Assembly (NCBI GenBank): GCA_025529335.1 | Contig: JAMYHX010000094.1 | Coordinates: 44,959 to 108,958 of the forward strand | Direction: 5' to 3' | Length of the DNA: 64,000 nt | Source: Rhizopus sp. PT2906 | Taxonomy: Eukaryota; Mucoromycota; Mucoromycetes; Mucorales; Rhizopodaceae | Shown: positions 46,359 to 57,611 of the stretch, in pieces | How positions within the stretch are numbered: position 1 is the stretch's first letter | How the letters are laid out: every line of letters begins with the position of its first letter | Position numbers and translations under genes: made by a program | The notes under the pieces: generated by a model | Seen by the model: the letters and a program-made list of their open reading frames with translations, nothing else | What the model was told of the DNA's origin: nothing | Database searches by the model: none

Positions 46359-47126
46359 CAGTGGGGGCAAACAGCGTTTTTGTTATGAATAGAATAATAA
46401 CTTAAGAAATACGAAAAAAAAAAATATAAAAAAGAAAAAAAGCAGAATTAAACATTTTTCTCATTTTTTCTTTCTTTTATAATGTCAAAGCGAGAGTGAA
46501 AAAAAAAAAAAAATAAGCAGGGAGTGTGACGCAACCGGTCTTCATACAGGTGCCGGAATACGAATTGTCCGGTCAGTAGTGGCCAATACCCGTGATTAAG
46601 AAAGCTTCTCTTTCTAGAAGCAATGTGTCGACTTAAAAGAATGTTGCTCTCAAGTAAGCAAATTAAGAGGACATTAGAGTATTTAATGCTCATGAGAATG
46701 CATACTCTGATAAAATTACATGCATAAGACATTACAGACAGAAATTGAAGACATGATGGATTGAAATGGTCAATGACTAATATCGTTCTTTTACATTTAA
46801 GCTCTTCCCTTCTAACAAGACGAAAGAAGGAAAAGAAAAGGAAAATGCATGAATTAGCCTTGGGGACATTTTAAATGCTAGTATATTCATTTCAACACGT
46901 GTAGGATAACGAATAAATGGGTACGCTTATATTGAGTTAACTTGGCACATTCCAAGATGTTGTCAACACTCGCGACAGCCACAACATTTTAGAAAGCTGA
47001 TTATTCTATAATAACATGAAATCCATTCAAAAGTGTTCTGCAATTCTAATCCAATCATATCTTGCTACTTACAGTTAGCCTAATATATTATACAGTCTAA
47101 AAGCGCAACAATATCTATATTCAACA
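46359..47126. other. Intergenic, 768 bp
   Basis: AT-rich spacer with poly-A runs near 46415 and 46500. No gene, RNA or element was recognised. Confidence 0.5.
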
Positions 47127-48567
47127 GACAAGCGTAGGTTTCCCCGTGGCCCCCAAGCTAATCAACGTGTGGGTGCACCAAGATATGAATTAGAACAAAG
47201 CAATCATTTTGAAGTATACCGTCGATTACTGTCTATTTACATGTAAAAAAAACATGTAAGCATAAAACTACTCCTTAAATACACCTTTTTAGTGTTGAAT
47301 TACTCCTTAAAAACGCTGCATGAATCAAGTTGTGACCTTGATTATTTCTAGTGTAACTTTGGTGTATATGATATTGATAAAGATGATAGAAGCTCGGCTC
47401 ATAAGCACAAAGCAAAGACTACTATCAAGGTTATGCAGTAAAATATCCCTGTCCTATGGATAGGAGTCATTATCCGCTGCCTAACAGTGTCTCCTTTCAA
47501 AGAATATAGAAAATGTCTTTTGTTAAAAGGCAGTTACCCTTAATTAACACTTACTAGTACATAACACCGTTTCTTGATTCAGATGTCACAGTAGTAAAAA
47601 CTAGTAAACCCTTAATTAAGCTACTCTACCCCATAACAACTGTTAGACCCACGTCATCTATAATCCCACAGCAAACTTAAATAAGAACCATTATTTATCA
47701 ATAGAAGATTTAATTCAGTCTTACTGTATCATTCGATTTATATGATTGTTCAAATAGGAGTATCCAGCACCGTCAAACATCAGATGCCAAATTTGTTGAG
47801 ATTGGTGGTTTGGAAATTGGAGCTGTGGAAATCAAGCCGTTTCATACAGCAGCTGCTGACATAGATAACGACTGACGTGTTTGATGAGATAATCATTATA
47901 ATAACTCGAGTATAATCTTACAGTAGAGCATACATTCTACTTTACATTCCTCTATCGCATCTGATAAGAATAAAGAAAGGGTGCTGACAACAATAACATA
48001 AGCATAAATAATGTCAGTGACGACAATAATATAAATAACAGTCATAGATTCTCTCTCGCTATAAAATGAACACGCGTCTAATTTAACAACATTCAGCTCT
48101 TCTTAATGAAGAATCTAATTCGCAAATCATCGACTTAATAGCCTATTTACAATAACACTAAAGCTGAATACAACAACGACATTGTACGCCTTGGTGAGAT
48201 AACCAAAAAAATGCTTCATAGAAGAGTGATGAAGGCGAAGTCACCAAGAGAGTTTATGACCTTTGGAGTCATGGTTTATGGTTCGATTGTTGAATATTAT
48301 ATTCACCAGTACTATCCACCACAATCATCAACAGCAGCACCATTAACACCATCATCATCATACACATTTAAACTGATCCAAAAATGCACGTTACCAACGC
48401 TGTCAAGTACATGCACCCACATGATACTGTCTTTGGAATACTTGATTTACTACAAGAAATTGATGGATGATAGTCTTGCTCGGGATAGTGATATTGATAA
48501 GCCATATCTCTATAGTCCTATTGATCATATATTTACACCCACAGTAACATTGTTGAACTTCGATTGA
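47127..48567 (+). pseudogene. Broken multi-exon gene of an unrecognised, probably multicopy family, interrupted by a solo LTR
   Basis: Several protein-like pieces lie in order on the + strand: 47127-47246 (GPQANQRVGAPRYELEQ), 47352-47441 (GVYDIDKDDRSSAHKHKAK), 47766-47872 (FVEIGGLEIGAVEIKPFHT) and 48181-48567 (RLGEITKKMLHRRV, MTFGVMVYGSIVEYYIHQYY). The last two are one exon: the frame reads straight from ...DIDND into IVRLGE once the 303-bp LTR at 47873-48175 is set aside. No start codon or complete splice set was found. The pieces resemble a repetitive protein seen in Mucorales genomes (from memory), of unknown function. Confidence 0.6.
47873..48175 (+). mobile_element. Solo LTR of a retrotransposon, 5-bp target duplication
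   Basis: 303 bp that start TGACGTGTTTG and end GAATACAACA (TG...CA ends), flanked on both sides by ACGAC (47868-47872 and 48176-48180). A TATA box (CTATAAAATG at about 48060) sits two-thirds along, as expected for a U3 promoter on the + strand. It interrupts a continuous reading frame, and removing it with one ACGAC copy restores continuity of the host gene fragment. No internal retroelement genes are present. Length and 5-bp duplication fit Ty1/copia or Ty3 LTRs; strand is inferred from the TATA. Confidence 0.8.
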
Positions 48568-49062
48568 ATTAATAAAAGGTGTTTAAGCACACTCCTTGAA
48601 TATCCGGGAGGGAAAAAAAATGTAAATATACCAAGGAAAATTGGTTTTACATAGTGTTGGCTTTATCTAATAAGTTCGCAACCCAGGAATTTTTTTAAAA
48701 GTATTAGATCTAGAATAACCTCTAGTTAGCTATAAGAGCGAAAAGAAAGAATTAAAGCCTTGACATCGTAGCCGACAGTAACTTCCAGTAACACCAATTT
48801 GACTTGGCTAAAAAAAAAAAAAGTAAAATTTTGATGACAATCATCTGCTAACAAGCGGCCAATCGTTTTCCAGTTAGCGTCATTTATTTTTCAGAAATCA
48901 CCATTGTTTTTCGCTCCTCGAACAATCTCAGTTGCCTCTGCTCCGGCTTCCAATGTAGTAAATGCTCTCAGAGCCGCGCTTTACTTTCATGTAAATATAA
49001 TAATAAACTTTCAAACCCCTTTTCCCTGATATCTTTCAAAGCCGCGTATTGTGAATTAAATT
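48568..49062. other. Intergenic, 495 bp
   Basis: AT-rich; poly-A tract at about 48808-48821. No feature supported. Confidence 0.5.
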
Positions 49063-49224
49063 ATGAGTGATATCAATAACAATGAACCAGAAAGATTCCT
49101 CACTGCAAACGATGCACTTGCACTCTTCAAAAGACTACAAATCGAAGAAAGAGCCAGGAAAGACGAAGAAAGACATGGTCCCGAATTACCACTGGAAATA
49201 TCAAAGACAGCTGTTGTCAACTAA
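49063..49224 (+). CDS. Short hypothetical ORF, 53 residues (possibly element remnant)
   Basis: Frame starts MSDINNNEPERF and continues with a charged helix (ALALFKRLQIEERARKDEE) before a stop. The composition looks protein-like and resembles the N-terminal part of gag-like or repeat-family proteins, but no family is recognised and no later exon was found. It lies 276 bp before the COX7-type gene on the same strand and might be its 5' leader region. Confidence 0.25.
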   Translation: MSDINNNEPERFLTANDALALFKRLQIEERARKDEERHGPELPLEISKTAVVN

Positions 49225-49500
49225 TGAAGAGATGCAGCTTCCACCAAATATAAATTTGCAAAATAAAAAAGATTCTTTATTTCTTATTTCCAAGCCATAC
49301 AAGTCAGCCACTCCAAATTTTAAAATTCAGAAAGGTAGACAAAATAAATCGCATCCCGATCAGGCTTGTTACGTCATCACAACACGGGCGCGACCAACAG
49401 ACGAGCAATTTACAAGTCAGCCCAGCCTGGCAAATTTATTTTTTATTATCCCACTTTTGCAACCTTTTCTTTCTTTATAGAACATCCTAAATTAATCGCC

Positions 49501-49806
49501 ATGTCTCTTGTCAACAGACCCAACAACGTTCTTGCTCATCAAAGATACTTCCAAGTAAAGAATAGTTAAACATGCTCAAACAGAAGAGATGTCACTCATT
49601 ATCTTCTACATTAGGCTCCTTCTAACACACCCTTGTTCCTTCGTGGTCCCAGAGATAAATTCTTTGTCTTCACTACCTTTGCTATTCTCAGTGTTGGTGT
49701 TGCTGGTTCCCTTTACGGTGCTGTCAACATGGCTCGTGTAAGTAAATTATATACTAGTTTAGTTTAAATGATCTAATGTTCAATCTTTATGTAGGGCAAG
49801 AAATAA
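49501..49806 (+). CDS. COX7: Cytochrome c oxidase subunit VIIa-type
   Basis: Small inner-membrane subunit of complex IV. Exons 49501-49554, 49615-49737 and 49795-49806 join to 62 residues; the last exon encodes only Gly-Lys-Lys and stop. Landmarks are HQRYFQ, APSNTPLFLRGPRDKFF (the conserved P-L-x-L-R-G-x-x-D core), a single membrane helix (TTFAILSVGVAGSLYGAV) and the end NMARGKK. The tiny 12-nt coding end of exon 3 is needed for the family's basic tail. Too short for casual ORF finding. Confidence 0.88.
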
Positions 49807-49972
49807 ATCAAATACACAATTTTTTTTTTACAATATTAAAAAATAGCAGCTTATTTTGTTCTTTTATGTAAAATAATTTTTTTTATTAATGCTTTTTTTA
49901 GCCGCACTTTATACATGTTATCTAATTGAAGGGAGGAAGAGCGCTTTTTTGGTGTTTTTACGTTTTTTTTTT

Positions 49973-52833
49973 CTACCACAGAGGAAATATGTCTTTGGGC
50001 CATTGACCTGTTTCACGCGCATGCCAGTATTGACCACTATAGACCCATTCATCGCCTTCAGAAATAAACCATCGAGGCTTCCATTCGATACAGGCTGCCT
50101 CGAGTTCCTTGCGTTTTTCTCTTTGTTGCTGCTCAATTCTAAGTTTTTCTTGATCCGCTTTATCTACTTGACCTATCATAAAAAAGTATTGAGGATAGGG
50201 CATAGCCTTGTATATTCCTCAATCTTACCTTCTTCATACAGTCTCTGATCAGGGCGAAGACGGGTATCTGTAATGGGTAACTTGCCTTGTTCAATTTCTG
50301 TAATCTCGTTTAGCTCTGTAGCAAACTTGGTAAAGCCATAATATTTGTTGTAATCAGGTACGCCAGGAGGACGTGCTGTCCAGAGAACAGAGAGCTTACT
50401 CTTGTCTAAGCCTACTTCTTCCGCAAGGGACTCGCTCCATTTGCCAACTATACGACGCTGCTTTGTCCCTTGGGCATCGTACAGAGTGGCGACAACATCA
50501 TTTCGTTTTGTTGGAGCACCAAATAACCCACCACCAGTACCTTCTTTAAACACAATGACGGCGTATTCGCCCGTTGTTTGGTTGGTAACCTTACATTCAC
50601 CCGAGTGTTCCAAATACTTTTCACCCGCAATCATATTCTTCATCCAACTGGAAGGTTTAAAGAACGTATAGTGATCATCGTGACCCGTGAGAGTGACATG
50701 GAAAGTACCATTGGTCATAAATTCCATAGATTTTCCCCAAAACTTACTCTTTACTTCTGTTGATTGCCAGTATCTGAAACCTTTGGCCTCTGCGTGAGCA
50801 GCGATTCTCAATGGGTTATGAGACACTTTTTCAGCAATGAAACGAAATCCCTTATCGGGACGAATGTTTTCATAGGTCTCTGCCATCATTGGGTTGAATG
50901 GCTTTCGACCTGTTCGGTACTGAGATGATGCGTAGGTGGAAACAACAAAGGTGGTAATATACATTAATCGTTCCATAGAGTCTGTCAGTGTAGATGCCTT
51001 TTCCAAGAGCTCACAGTACTCAAGCTCTTCACAGGCTTTTTGAAGCAGATTCAATGGTTCGTTCATACTGATGGGCATGGCAATTGTTGACAAGTCTTTG
51101 CCGACGTTCTTCCTGATTACCGAAAGTGCAGATCCGGCATCAGCCACAGCTGGACAAGGCAGGCGCGCACGTCGCTGGATATTGTTATTGACTGATTGTA
51201 AATTAAGGAATTCAGTACTTCCTGTACCTCGACTGTCTGTAAACACAAGCATTAGAAAATAAAAATAAAATAAAATAAAATAAAGCTACCTGTTTCTTCT
51301 TCACTACTGGCGCCATCGTCAATACTCGATGTATGATCCGCAATGAACTCATCTTCATCTTCACTCAGCTCGATATCCTCTGCATCAAAGAATTGTTCAG
51401 AATATCCCGAGACCTGAGAGTAAATACTTGAACACCGATGAAGCGAGGGCTCGTCATGTTCTAATATGGTTGACTTTTGAGGTGTGCTAGATCCGACCAC
51501 AGGGGATACAGATCCCGATCGACGATTCTTGAAGAAGCAGTTTTGAACATTGCGCCACTGTATTTCTTGCTCTTGCACGCTCGAAATGGCTGCGAGTTTC
51601 TGCTGTTCGAGTGAGTGAGCAAGTTCAGCGGGAATAGACTGAAGATAAGGTCGCAGCTGATCGAGCGTTTGTACTAGCTGAGTAATGATCTGTTGACAAT
51701 TGGATGCTGTCTCTGCAGCCTGTTCTATCTCTGCCTTGAGTTTTTTATCGCTCTGGTTGTACATGCTTAAACTACGCGACGAGATACGCTTGGAGTTACT
51801 GAGACTAAGGCCGCTTTGTGTTGAAGGGACTTCCTGGTCGATTTGTTGCTCTTGAATATAATTTCTTTCTCTTAAGGCAGTTGACCATGTGTCATAATCT
51901 TCCTGTGTTAAAGTCTTGAGGTGATAGATCATCGTGCCAGAGTCGATGTGGATTTGTCTTAGCTTGGGGTTATATGAGATGGTGGAAACCATGATTTGAA
52001 TAGATCCCCTAATGACGCTGCTAGGAGAAGTAGAATAGGAAAGGACACCTGTTGGTGAAAGGCTAAACCAGCGTTTAGCCCAACCTTTTTTTAATAAAAG
52101 GGGAGACATAAGTGCTGGCGGTTTCCCAATTAAAGCAATTCACTGTACCTTGCATCTTTTTTCTCTTCTTCTTTAATAACCAACCCGTCATTTCATGCTG
52201 TGTTGGTACTTCGACATCCTCAGGACTGCCCAAAGCAACCGAATAAGTCAACATCTTTGGAGTATTTCTCGAAAAGGTATTGTCTAACACATCAATGTCT
52301 ACTGAATAAACAAGAAAAAAGGGAGCTTACCAAAGACGAGTACATAATTCCCCGGTTCCTCTACCTTATAAGTTCCCTGCACCTTTTGATTACATGATTG
52401 TGTGTGTTGTATAGGGATAATTTCTTCAAGGCCACTTTCTTTTAATTTGACGGTAGCAACCGATTTTGATCGTGGTCTAGTTGAATGATGATTGTTTTGA
52501 TGTTGAATATAAGTGGATTCAATATCATCATCAATCGATATTGCATCTTACACAAACTTAGCAACTGTAACCATAACAACAACAATAAAAGTTACCTGCT
52601 TGAGGAATGTCAATGGAGGCTAATGACATTTGTCTCTTTTGTAATGGTTGTTGTTGAGCACGAAATATGATGTCAGACGAGTTGGGTAAAGGTTCCTTTT
52701 CTCTTCTACGGAATAGACCGAATGATATATTATTCCTTTTTGTTGTAAACGACCACCTTATTACTGTCCCTTGAGTGGGTACATAGATGTTATACAGATA
52801 AGAATCTCTCGGCTGAACTTGTACAACTTCCAT
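49973..52833 (-). CDS. OSH3: Long oxysterol-binding protein homologue, Osh3 type (GOLD-like, PH, ORD)
   Basis: Exons (minus) 52596-52833, 52331-52546, 52149-52283, 51290-52084, 50229-51236 and 49973-50172 join to 863 residues. The N terminus is GOLD-like (DSYLYNIYVPTQGTVIRWSF, then EPGNYVLVFDNTFSR). A PH domain follows at about residues 180-290 (MTGWLLKKKRKKMQGWAKRW), then a linker with a predicted coiled coil, Ser-rich and acidic segments. The ORD has RKPFNPMMAETYE and the fingerprint in the changed form EKVSHNPL. The acidic region lacks an obvious canonical FFAT. Osh3 acts at ER-plasma membrane contacts on PtdIns4P. One intron contains an (AAAAT)n run. Confidence 0.9.
51256..51284. repeat. 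AAAAT pentanucleotide repeat in OSH3 intron
   Basis: Tandem AAAAT units in the intron between exons 4 and 5 of the OSH3 gene. The same unit is repeated at 42171-42192 just upstream of POL3. Simple-sequence slippage is the likely origin. Confidence 0.8.
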
Positions 52834-53019
52834 TGAAGCAAGAACAAAAACAGGAAAGAAAGGAAGAAAGAGAAAGAGTGAATTTAAATTTCTATTTAAA
52901 AAAGGTTCAAAGGGAGAAAGAGAAACAGATTAAATCCAATTTTTGGTCATCAATAAAGAGCCATTTTTGGGTTTTTTTATTATTATTGTTATTATTCACA
53001 CGATTTTTTATTTTTTACA

Positions 53020-53989
53020 TTAAGCTCGTTGACGAACAACAAGGTCCAAAAACTATATTAAAGAATAAGAATGGATGATAAAACTACGCACGCATTAACT
53101 TTACCTGTTCATAATTGATTTGAATCCATCCATCGTTATCATTATCAAATTGTCTAAATGAATCAGTCAATGTCTTGACTGTAACACATGCTTGAACAAA
53201 GTTATCAAATGTAACATCTCCTTTTCCTGTTTTATTTACAGTAGCTGTTAATTCATGGTAAATATCCTCCCTTTACAAACCCATGATGTTGACTTACCGT
53301 AACGATCAAACTTTTGAATTAATGTGTTAATAAACTTGGGTGATACATTGAAGCCAAATGTTCTCAAGGCATTTCCCATTTCGGTCTCATTAATACTTCC
53401 TGAACGATCAACATCAAATGCTTGGAAGCATTTCTTCCAATCCTCGATATATTTCCATAAGCCAGAAAACTCATTAAAATTAATGGTACCACTATTATCT
53501 AATATGCTATATTAATATATTTTTGATAGATGAATTTTATATTTTACTTACCAGAGTCAAACATGTTGACCATCAAACGAACAGTTTCAATATTAAATGG
53601 ACTCCAATCACCATTAATAAGTGCTCTTTGCAATTCATCAGCTGATAATTGACCTGAACCATCTGTATCAACTGCTTTAAACCATGTCCACAACTGTTGT
53701 TGGTCAGCTGATGGCACTACTACGAGATGAGTAGACAGTATAAAAAAGGAATATATACATTACCACCATAGGGAGCTTGAGCGCCATAACCTTGTTGTTG
53801 TTGCTGTTGTTGTTGTTGAATACCTTGGCCATAACCTCCACCACCAGCGGAGTGAGGAGCAGGAGTACCTGGAGGGGGTGCTTGCTGTTGGTACCCACCA
53901 TAACCAGGAGGAGGTCTTTGTTGATATCCACCACTGCCTGGAGGAGGTGCTTGACCGTATTGTGGAGGAGGAGGTTGTTGGTAAGACAT
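53020..53989 (-). CDS. Penta-EF-hand calcium-binding protein (ALG-2/Pef1-like)
   Basis: Exons (minus) 53764-53989, 53552-53719, 53298-53498, 53105-53244 and 53020-53052 join to 255 residues. The N-terminal 75 residues are a Pro/Gly/Tyr/Gln-rich, low-complexity arm (MSYQQPPPPQYGQ... with a Q9 run from 53792-53818). The C-terminal domain has EF-hands DTDGSGQLSADE, DNSGTINFNEF, DVDRSGSINETE and a further NDNDGW loop; the final hand ends with the last short exon (FLDLVVRQRA), which is typical of PEF dimerisation. Relatives bind ESCRT/COPII partners in a calcium-dependent way; the partner here is unknown. Confidence 0.92.
53792..53818 (-). repeat. Polyglutamine-coding repeat
   Basis: Nine CAA/CAG codons in a row in the N-terminal arm of the penta-EF-hand gene, read on the minus strand. 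Mixed codons suggest moderate stability. Confidence 0.9.
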
Positions 53990-54090
53990 TTTTAAAAGTG
54001 AAAAAAAAGAAAAGAAAAGAAGGAAAAAGTATACGTGTTTATTAGACTTTTTATAGCTCATTCAATTTCCGCTTTCGTGTATAAATAAGG

Positions 54091-55775
54091 CTAAAGCTTA
54101 TTATGCCATCTTTTATCATGTAACCAAGCATCAACAAGCACATAGGCAAGTGACCCTTTGAATGGTAGATTGAGTGGCGCATTTGCTTCTCCTTTCATCG
54201 CAGCCATGACTTCTGACCTTGTAAACCACTTGGCTGACTCTAATTCATCATCCGAAAATGAAATTTGCGTGGTTAGTGCCTCAGCATGAAATCCAAGCAT
54301 AAGTGAATTTGGGAATGGCTAAAAATAGATGTAAGCATATCAATTGGCTTGGCGACAAACTCTTTCCTTTCTTTACCCATGGTTGGCTACTGTGGTATGC
54401 TACTCGATTTACTATAATACCTGTTTCTTCAAACGCTTCACGACGTACTGCTTCTTCTAAACTTTCGGCTGCTTCTATGAAACCTGTCGCGCTTGTTAAA
54501 AGATATATGTATACATAGAAATATACGCACTATACCTGATATACACGAATACATATTCTTGGGCCACCTCTTTTGGCGACCCAATAATATCTTGTCTTCA
54601 TTTGGATGAATAATACAAGCAATGACAACAGCATCTATTTATAATGTGATTAGTTTACTTGTCCTACTTCTTTCCCTTTTGAAGGCAAAATAATTTCATT
54701 TGTGTACACTTTACCTGTTCTTGGATAGGCAAAATTTTGAACTCCGACGTGGCTGATGCACTTGGGTGCCTCCTTTGTTGAGGTACAGGTGCGTTTGTGG
54801 CCCCCTTCCGCCATTACAGTTTTACTTCCGCAAGCAGAGCAAAATAAGTTGCGTGAATTCCAATCGACTAGAAAAAACATGATTATTTACTCTTGATATT
54901 CGTATATAACTTACCCATGGCCGCAGCTTGCGCAATGATTGCACTGGTTGACCCTTTGAGTGTAAATGCACGTGGAAGAGTTGGACAGAATTCAAATGAG
55001 CTAGATTCATAGACTTTTTATTCCAATTGTTGTTAACTTTTTTTGTTAATATAGAAATGCATCTACAACATTTACCTTTAGCGAGTGCATCCAACTCTTT
55101 TTCATACTTTCCTTTAGGGGTTAAATCCAAAGCCCAGTAAGCTTCACCATCTCGTCCTTTACCATTTGTCTCATCGATACCCAAAAAGATAAGAATGATT
55201 TCATCATTGGTTTTATTGAACCCATTCTCAGTGTACACTTTATCCACAATAGAAGCAACATCATTATAGCTAACAAGGTGAAGCTGACCAGATTCATCAT
55301 ATAAAGCCTTTAATTCCTTCAACACAACATATTTCGAACGTGGCGATTTGGCAAGTTCAGAAAGGAATTCAGCCGAATTTCTTGCCCAACCATATCTAAC
55401 GATCCCAAAAATGAGCAATACAACTTTACCTGGAGGGGGGTATACAATTTACCTATTTAAGTGATTTCCTGCAAAGACATTGATTTGATTGTCAGGAAAA
55501 GGACGGACAACAGTCGATGTCTCTTGCAACAGATTAGCAATTTCGGTGTTTCCCCAAAAAGTAGCTAGCTGGGCAGCCGTCTTTCCTTCTGAGTTGGTTT
55601 GGTGTATATCTGCACCGTTCTCTTTCAGGAACTTGGCTACTTCCTGTTGTCCAAATCGTGCAGCAAAATGAAGAGGTGTCCATTCGCGTTCGTTTTTATC
55701 ATTGATATGAGCCAAGTTTGATCTTATATAATCCAAATCGCCAGAGGCTGCAGCTTCAAAAACGTTGTTGCTCAT
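54091..55775 (-). CDS. NPY1: NADH pyrophosphatase / decapping Nudix enzyme with ankyrin repeats (NUDT12 type)
   Basis: Exons (minus) 55453-55775, 55076-55395, 54915-55013, 54715-54867, 54536-54634, 54377-54483 and 54091-54318 join to 442 residues (human NUDT12 462). Order: ankyrin repeats (REWTPLHFAARFGQQEVAKF, GKTAAQLATFWGNTEIANLL), an N-terminal Nudix-like region, zinc ribbon (LFCSACGSKTVMAEGGHKRTC), and the complete Nudix box GFIEAAESLEEAVRREAFEE plus TGI. The C terminus is NKL, a plausible peroxisomal PTS1. Function in the family: hydrolysis of NADH and removal of NAD caps from RNA. ATG at 55775 is preferred over an in-frame upstream ATG at 55817. Confidence 0.92.
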
Positions 55776-57611
55776 TGCAAAAGAAAAGAAAAGTGATATC
55801 TTTCGGTGTTTTCTCACAATTTGTCAGCATTTAAACATAGTGCAACCCTACATGAAAACACTTGTCCTTTGTTTAAAAATCCTCCCTTAACGACCGTATT
55901 GAAAAAGACATCAAGAAACCAATGCCAGAGCTGTTGAAGGTAGTTGCTCTTCACCTTTTGGTATAAACAACCTATTTTGTTCATATTACGTAATATGAAA
56001 CAACCAAGTCAAATCGAGAAAATTAACCTGATAATCTTTCTTTGGATGATTGATACTTATAGCAGTCCCTTTATTTCTGCTGATTGATACAAGTAAATGC
56101 ATTGATATCATTAAGGAAATGGCATCACAGTTGTGTAACTCTGATCAAACACAATGAAAACAACAGAAACTTATGTTAAGTCTCAACAAGTGCTTTGAGT
56201 TTTACGACCGATGAAAACTATCCTGTCACTTCAGTATATACTAAAACAGGTCTTGTTGCAAAGGGCAACTCGAAAGTGCTAATGTTTGAACGAGCAAATC
56301 TTGCAAGATTATAACCTCTGAAACATATTCATATTATTGATGATATATTATGCTCACACCTTAGTTAAAGTGATATCACTTCTTGTTTATGATTGACAAC
56401 AAGGTCAAGCTCCTTTTACACTTTTTTACAAATGAAAGCTTATTTGAAACATATGGACAAAGACATGTCTATATAGAGCTCTTCGTGGTATTAAATAAAA
56501 TAAAATGCGACTTTATATTTTTCATTTATAATAAAAGTGTACTCCTTTCAGTTCTCAAGACAATAAAGTCTTGATTAACAGGATCAACCATGGGAAGGTA
56601 AGAGTACATATGATTCCAAAAAAAATAAGAAGGCATACACTGAATGTCAATGGTGTATATACCTTATAAAAGGGGGGGGTGATGTATCAAGACTAAACTT
56701 ATACATCTGAAAACCTAGAAAGTACAAGCTGAACAGCCCCAAACCAATAGATCTAGGAGAGCTTTTGCCCCAGGTAAGAGGATCACTGCCCTTATCAGCC
56801 GGATTGACAGACTGCCAGCAGGTAGCTATCGATAGGCCCAACCTCGTCTACCAGTCGTCTCGCAAGCTCAGAAGATGGTCTTGACTCGGCAAACTATCCA
56901 AAATAGCTTTTGGTTCGATACCGCCTAGTAACAGCATAAGCATTTATTCGAGTAGCCACACTTAGAGAGCATTTCTCTGTTCACAGATAACGGGCGAGCG
57001 GTTCGTCGGTCACACAAGTGTAGCCAGCCCAGGAATCTGCAAGTCGCTTGAATCACCAACATGACCGTACTAGGGTTACAGCGTGAACAGAGAGCGTGTT
57101 CAATCCTATAAAGGATGAAAAGAGCCAAAACACAAAGCATTGTCATAGGAAGAAAAAAAGCAAAAGAAAAGGAGAAAAAAAAAAAAAGAGGCGAGTCATC
57201 CAATTAACAAGTTTCTATTGGCTATCGCGCGTCTTTGTTTATGCACATGTGATTGTCGGCAAATGGACTTTTTCCCTCAACAGTCTCTTCATCATTCTGC
57301 CTTTCCCTGCAAGCCCTGAATGGTTGCGAATGAACAATGCCCTTCTTAAAACGAGATGCAATGAATAAATAAATTATGAATGATGTGTCCACTATTTATG
57401 GATTTATTATAAACACATCAAGAATGCAGTCGAAATCCAGCTCAAAGGAAAAGTATTAAGTAAAGAGGACTTGCATTGATATACGTACGAAGAGACAGTG
57501 AAAGGCTTCTTTGTACTGCATTAACAAACTTTGTTAAAAGGAAGAACATATAGATTAGATTGTTAATGAACACAGAGTCAAACCGCTTTAGCTCAAATTT
57601 CATTTAATTTA
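55776..57611. other. Gene-poor 1.84 kb containing a GC-rich structured stretch
   Basis: 55776-56640 and 57120-57611 are ordinary AT-rich DNA without a supportable ORF. Between them, 56640-57110 is visibly richer in G and C than any other intergenic DNA here and carries several inverted repeats; it is listed separately as a possible RNA locus. TATA-like TATAAAAGGGG at 56664 (+) and CTTTATAGG near 57103-57111 (-) flank it. Confidence 0.5.
56690..57105 (-). ncRNA. Candidate structured non-coding RNA locus
   Basis: No ORF of note on either strand, but strong pairing potential: TCTCTGTTCAC (56974-56984) is an exact inverted match of GTGAACAGAGA (57083-57093), enclosing 98 nt; CCAAAATAGCTTTTGG (56898-56913) is a perfect 6-bp hairpin; CTATCGATAG is palindromic. 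Read on the minus strand, a TATA-like element precedes GCTGTAACCCTAG by about 30 nt, a start reminiscent of fungal SRP RNA (UGUAAY), but the SRP S-domain (GGAA loop/AGCA) was not found. It also contains TAACCCTA. Identity and strand are unproven; an unrecognised repeat is the main alternative. Confidence 0.3.

Noticed and set aside
56881..56945. tRNA gene suggested by GGTTCGATACC
   Set aside because: No complementary T-stem, no A-box at a suitable distance and no acceptor pairing on either strand.
57068..57080. Telomerase template (TAACCCTA on the minus strand)
   Set aside because: An 8-mer is expected by chance in a window this size; without conserved core structure it is only mentioned as a possibility.
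56640..57140. Second solo LTR at the GC-rich block
   Set aside because: Looked for TG...CA ends with equal 5-bp flanks (for example GTCAA versus TTGTC); none matched.
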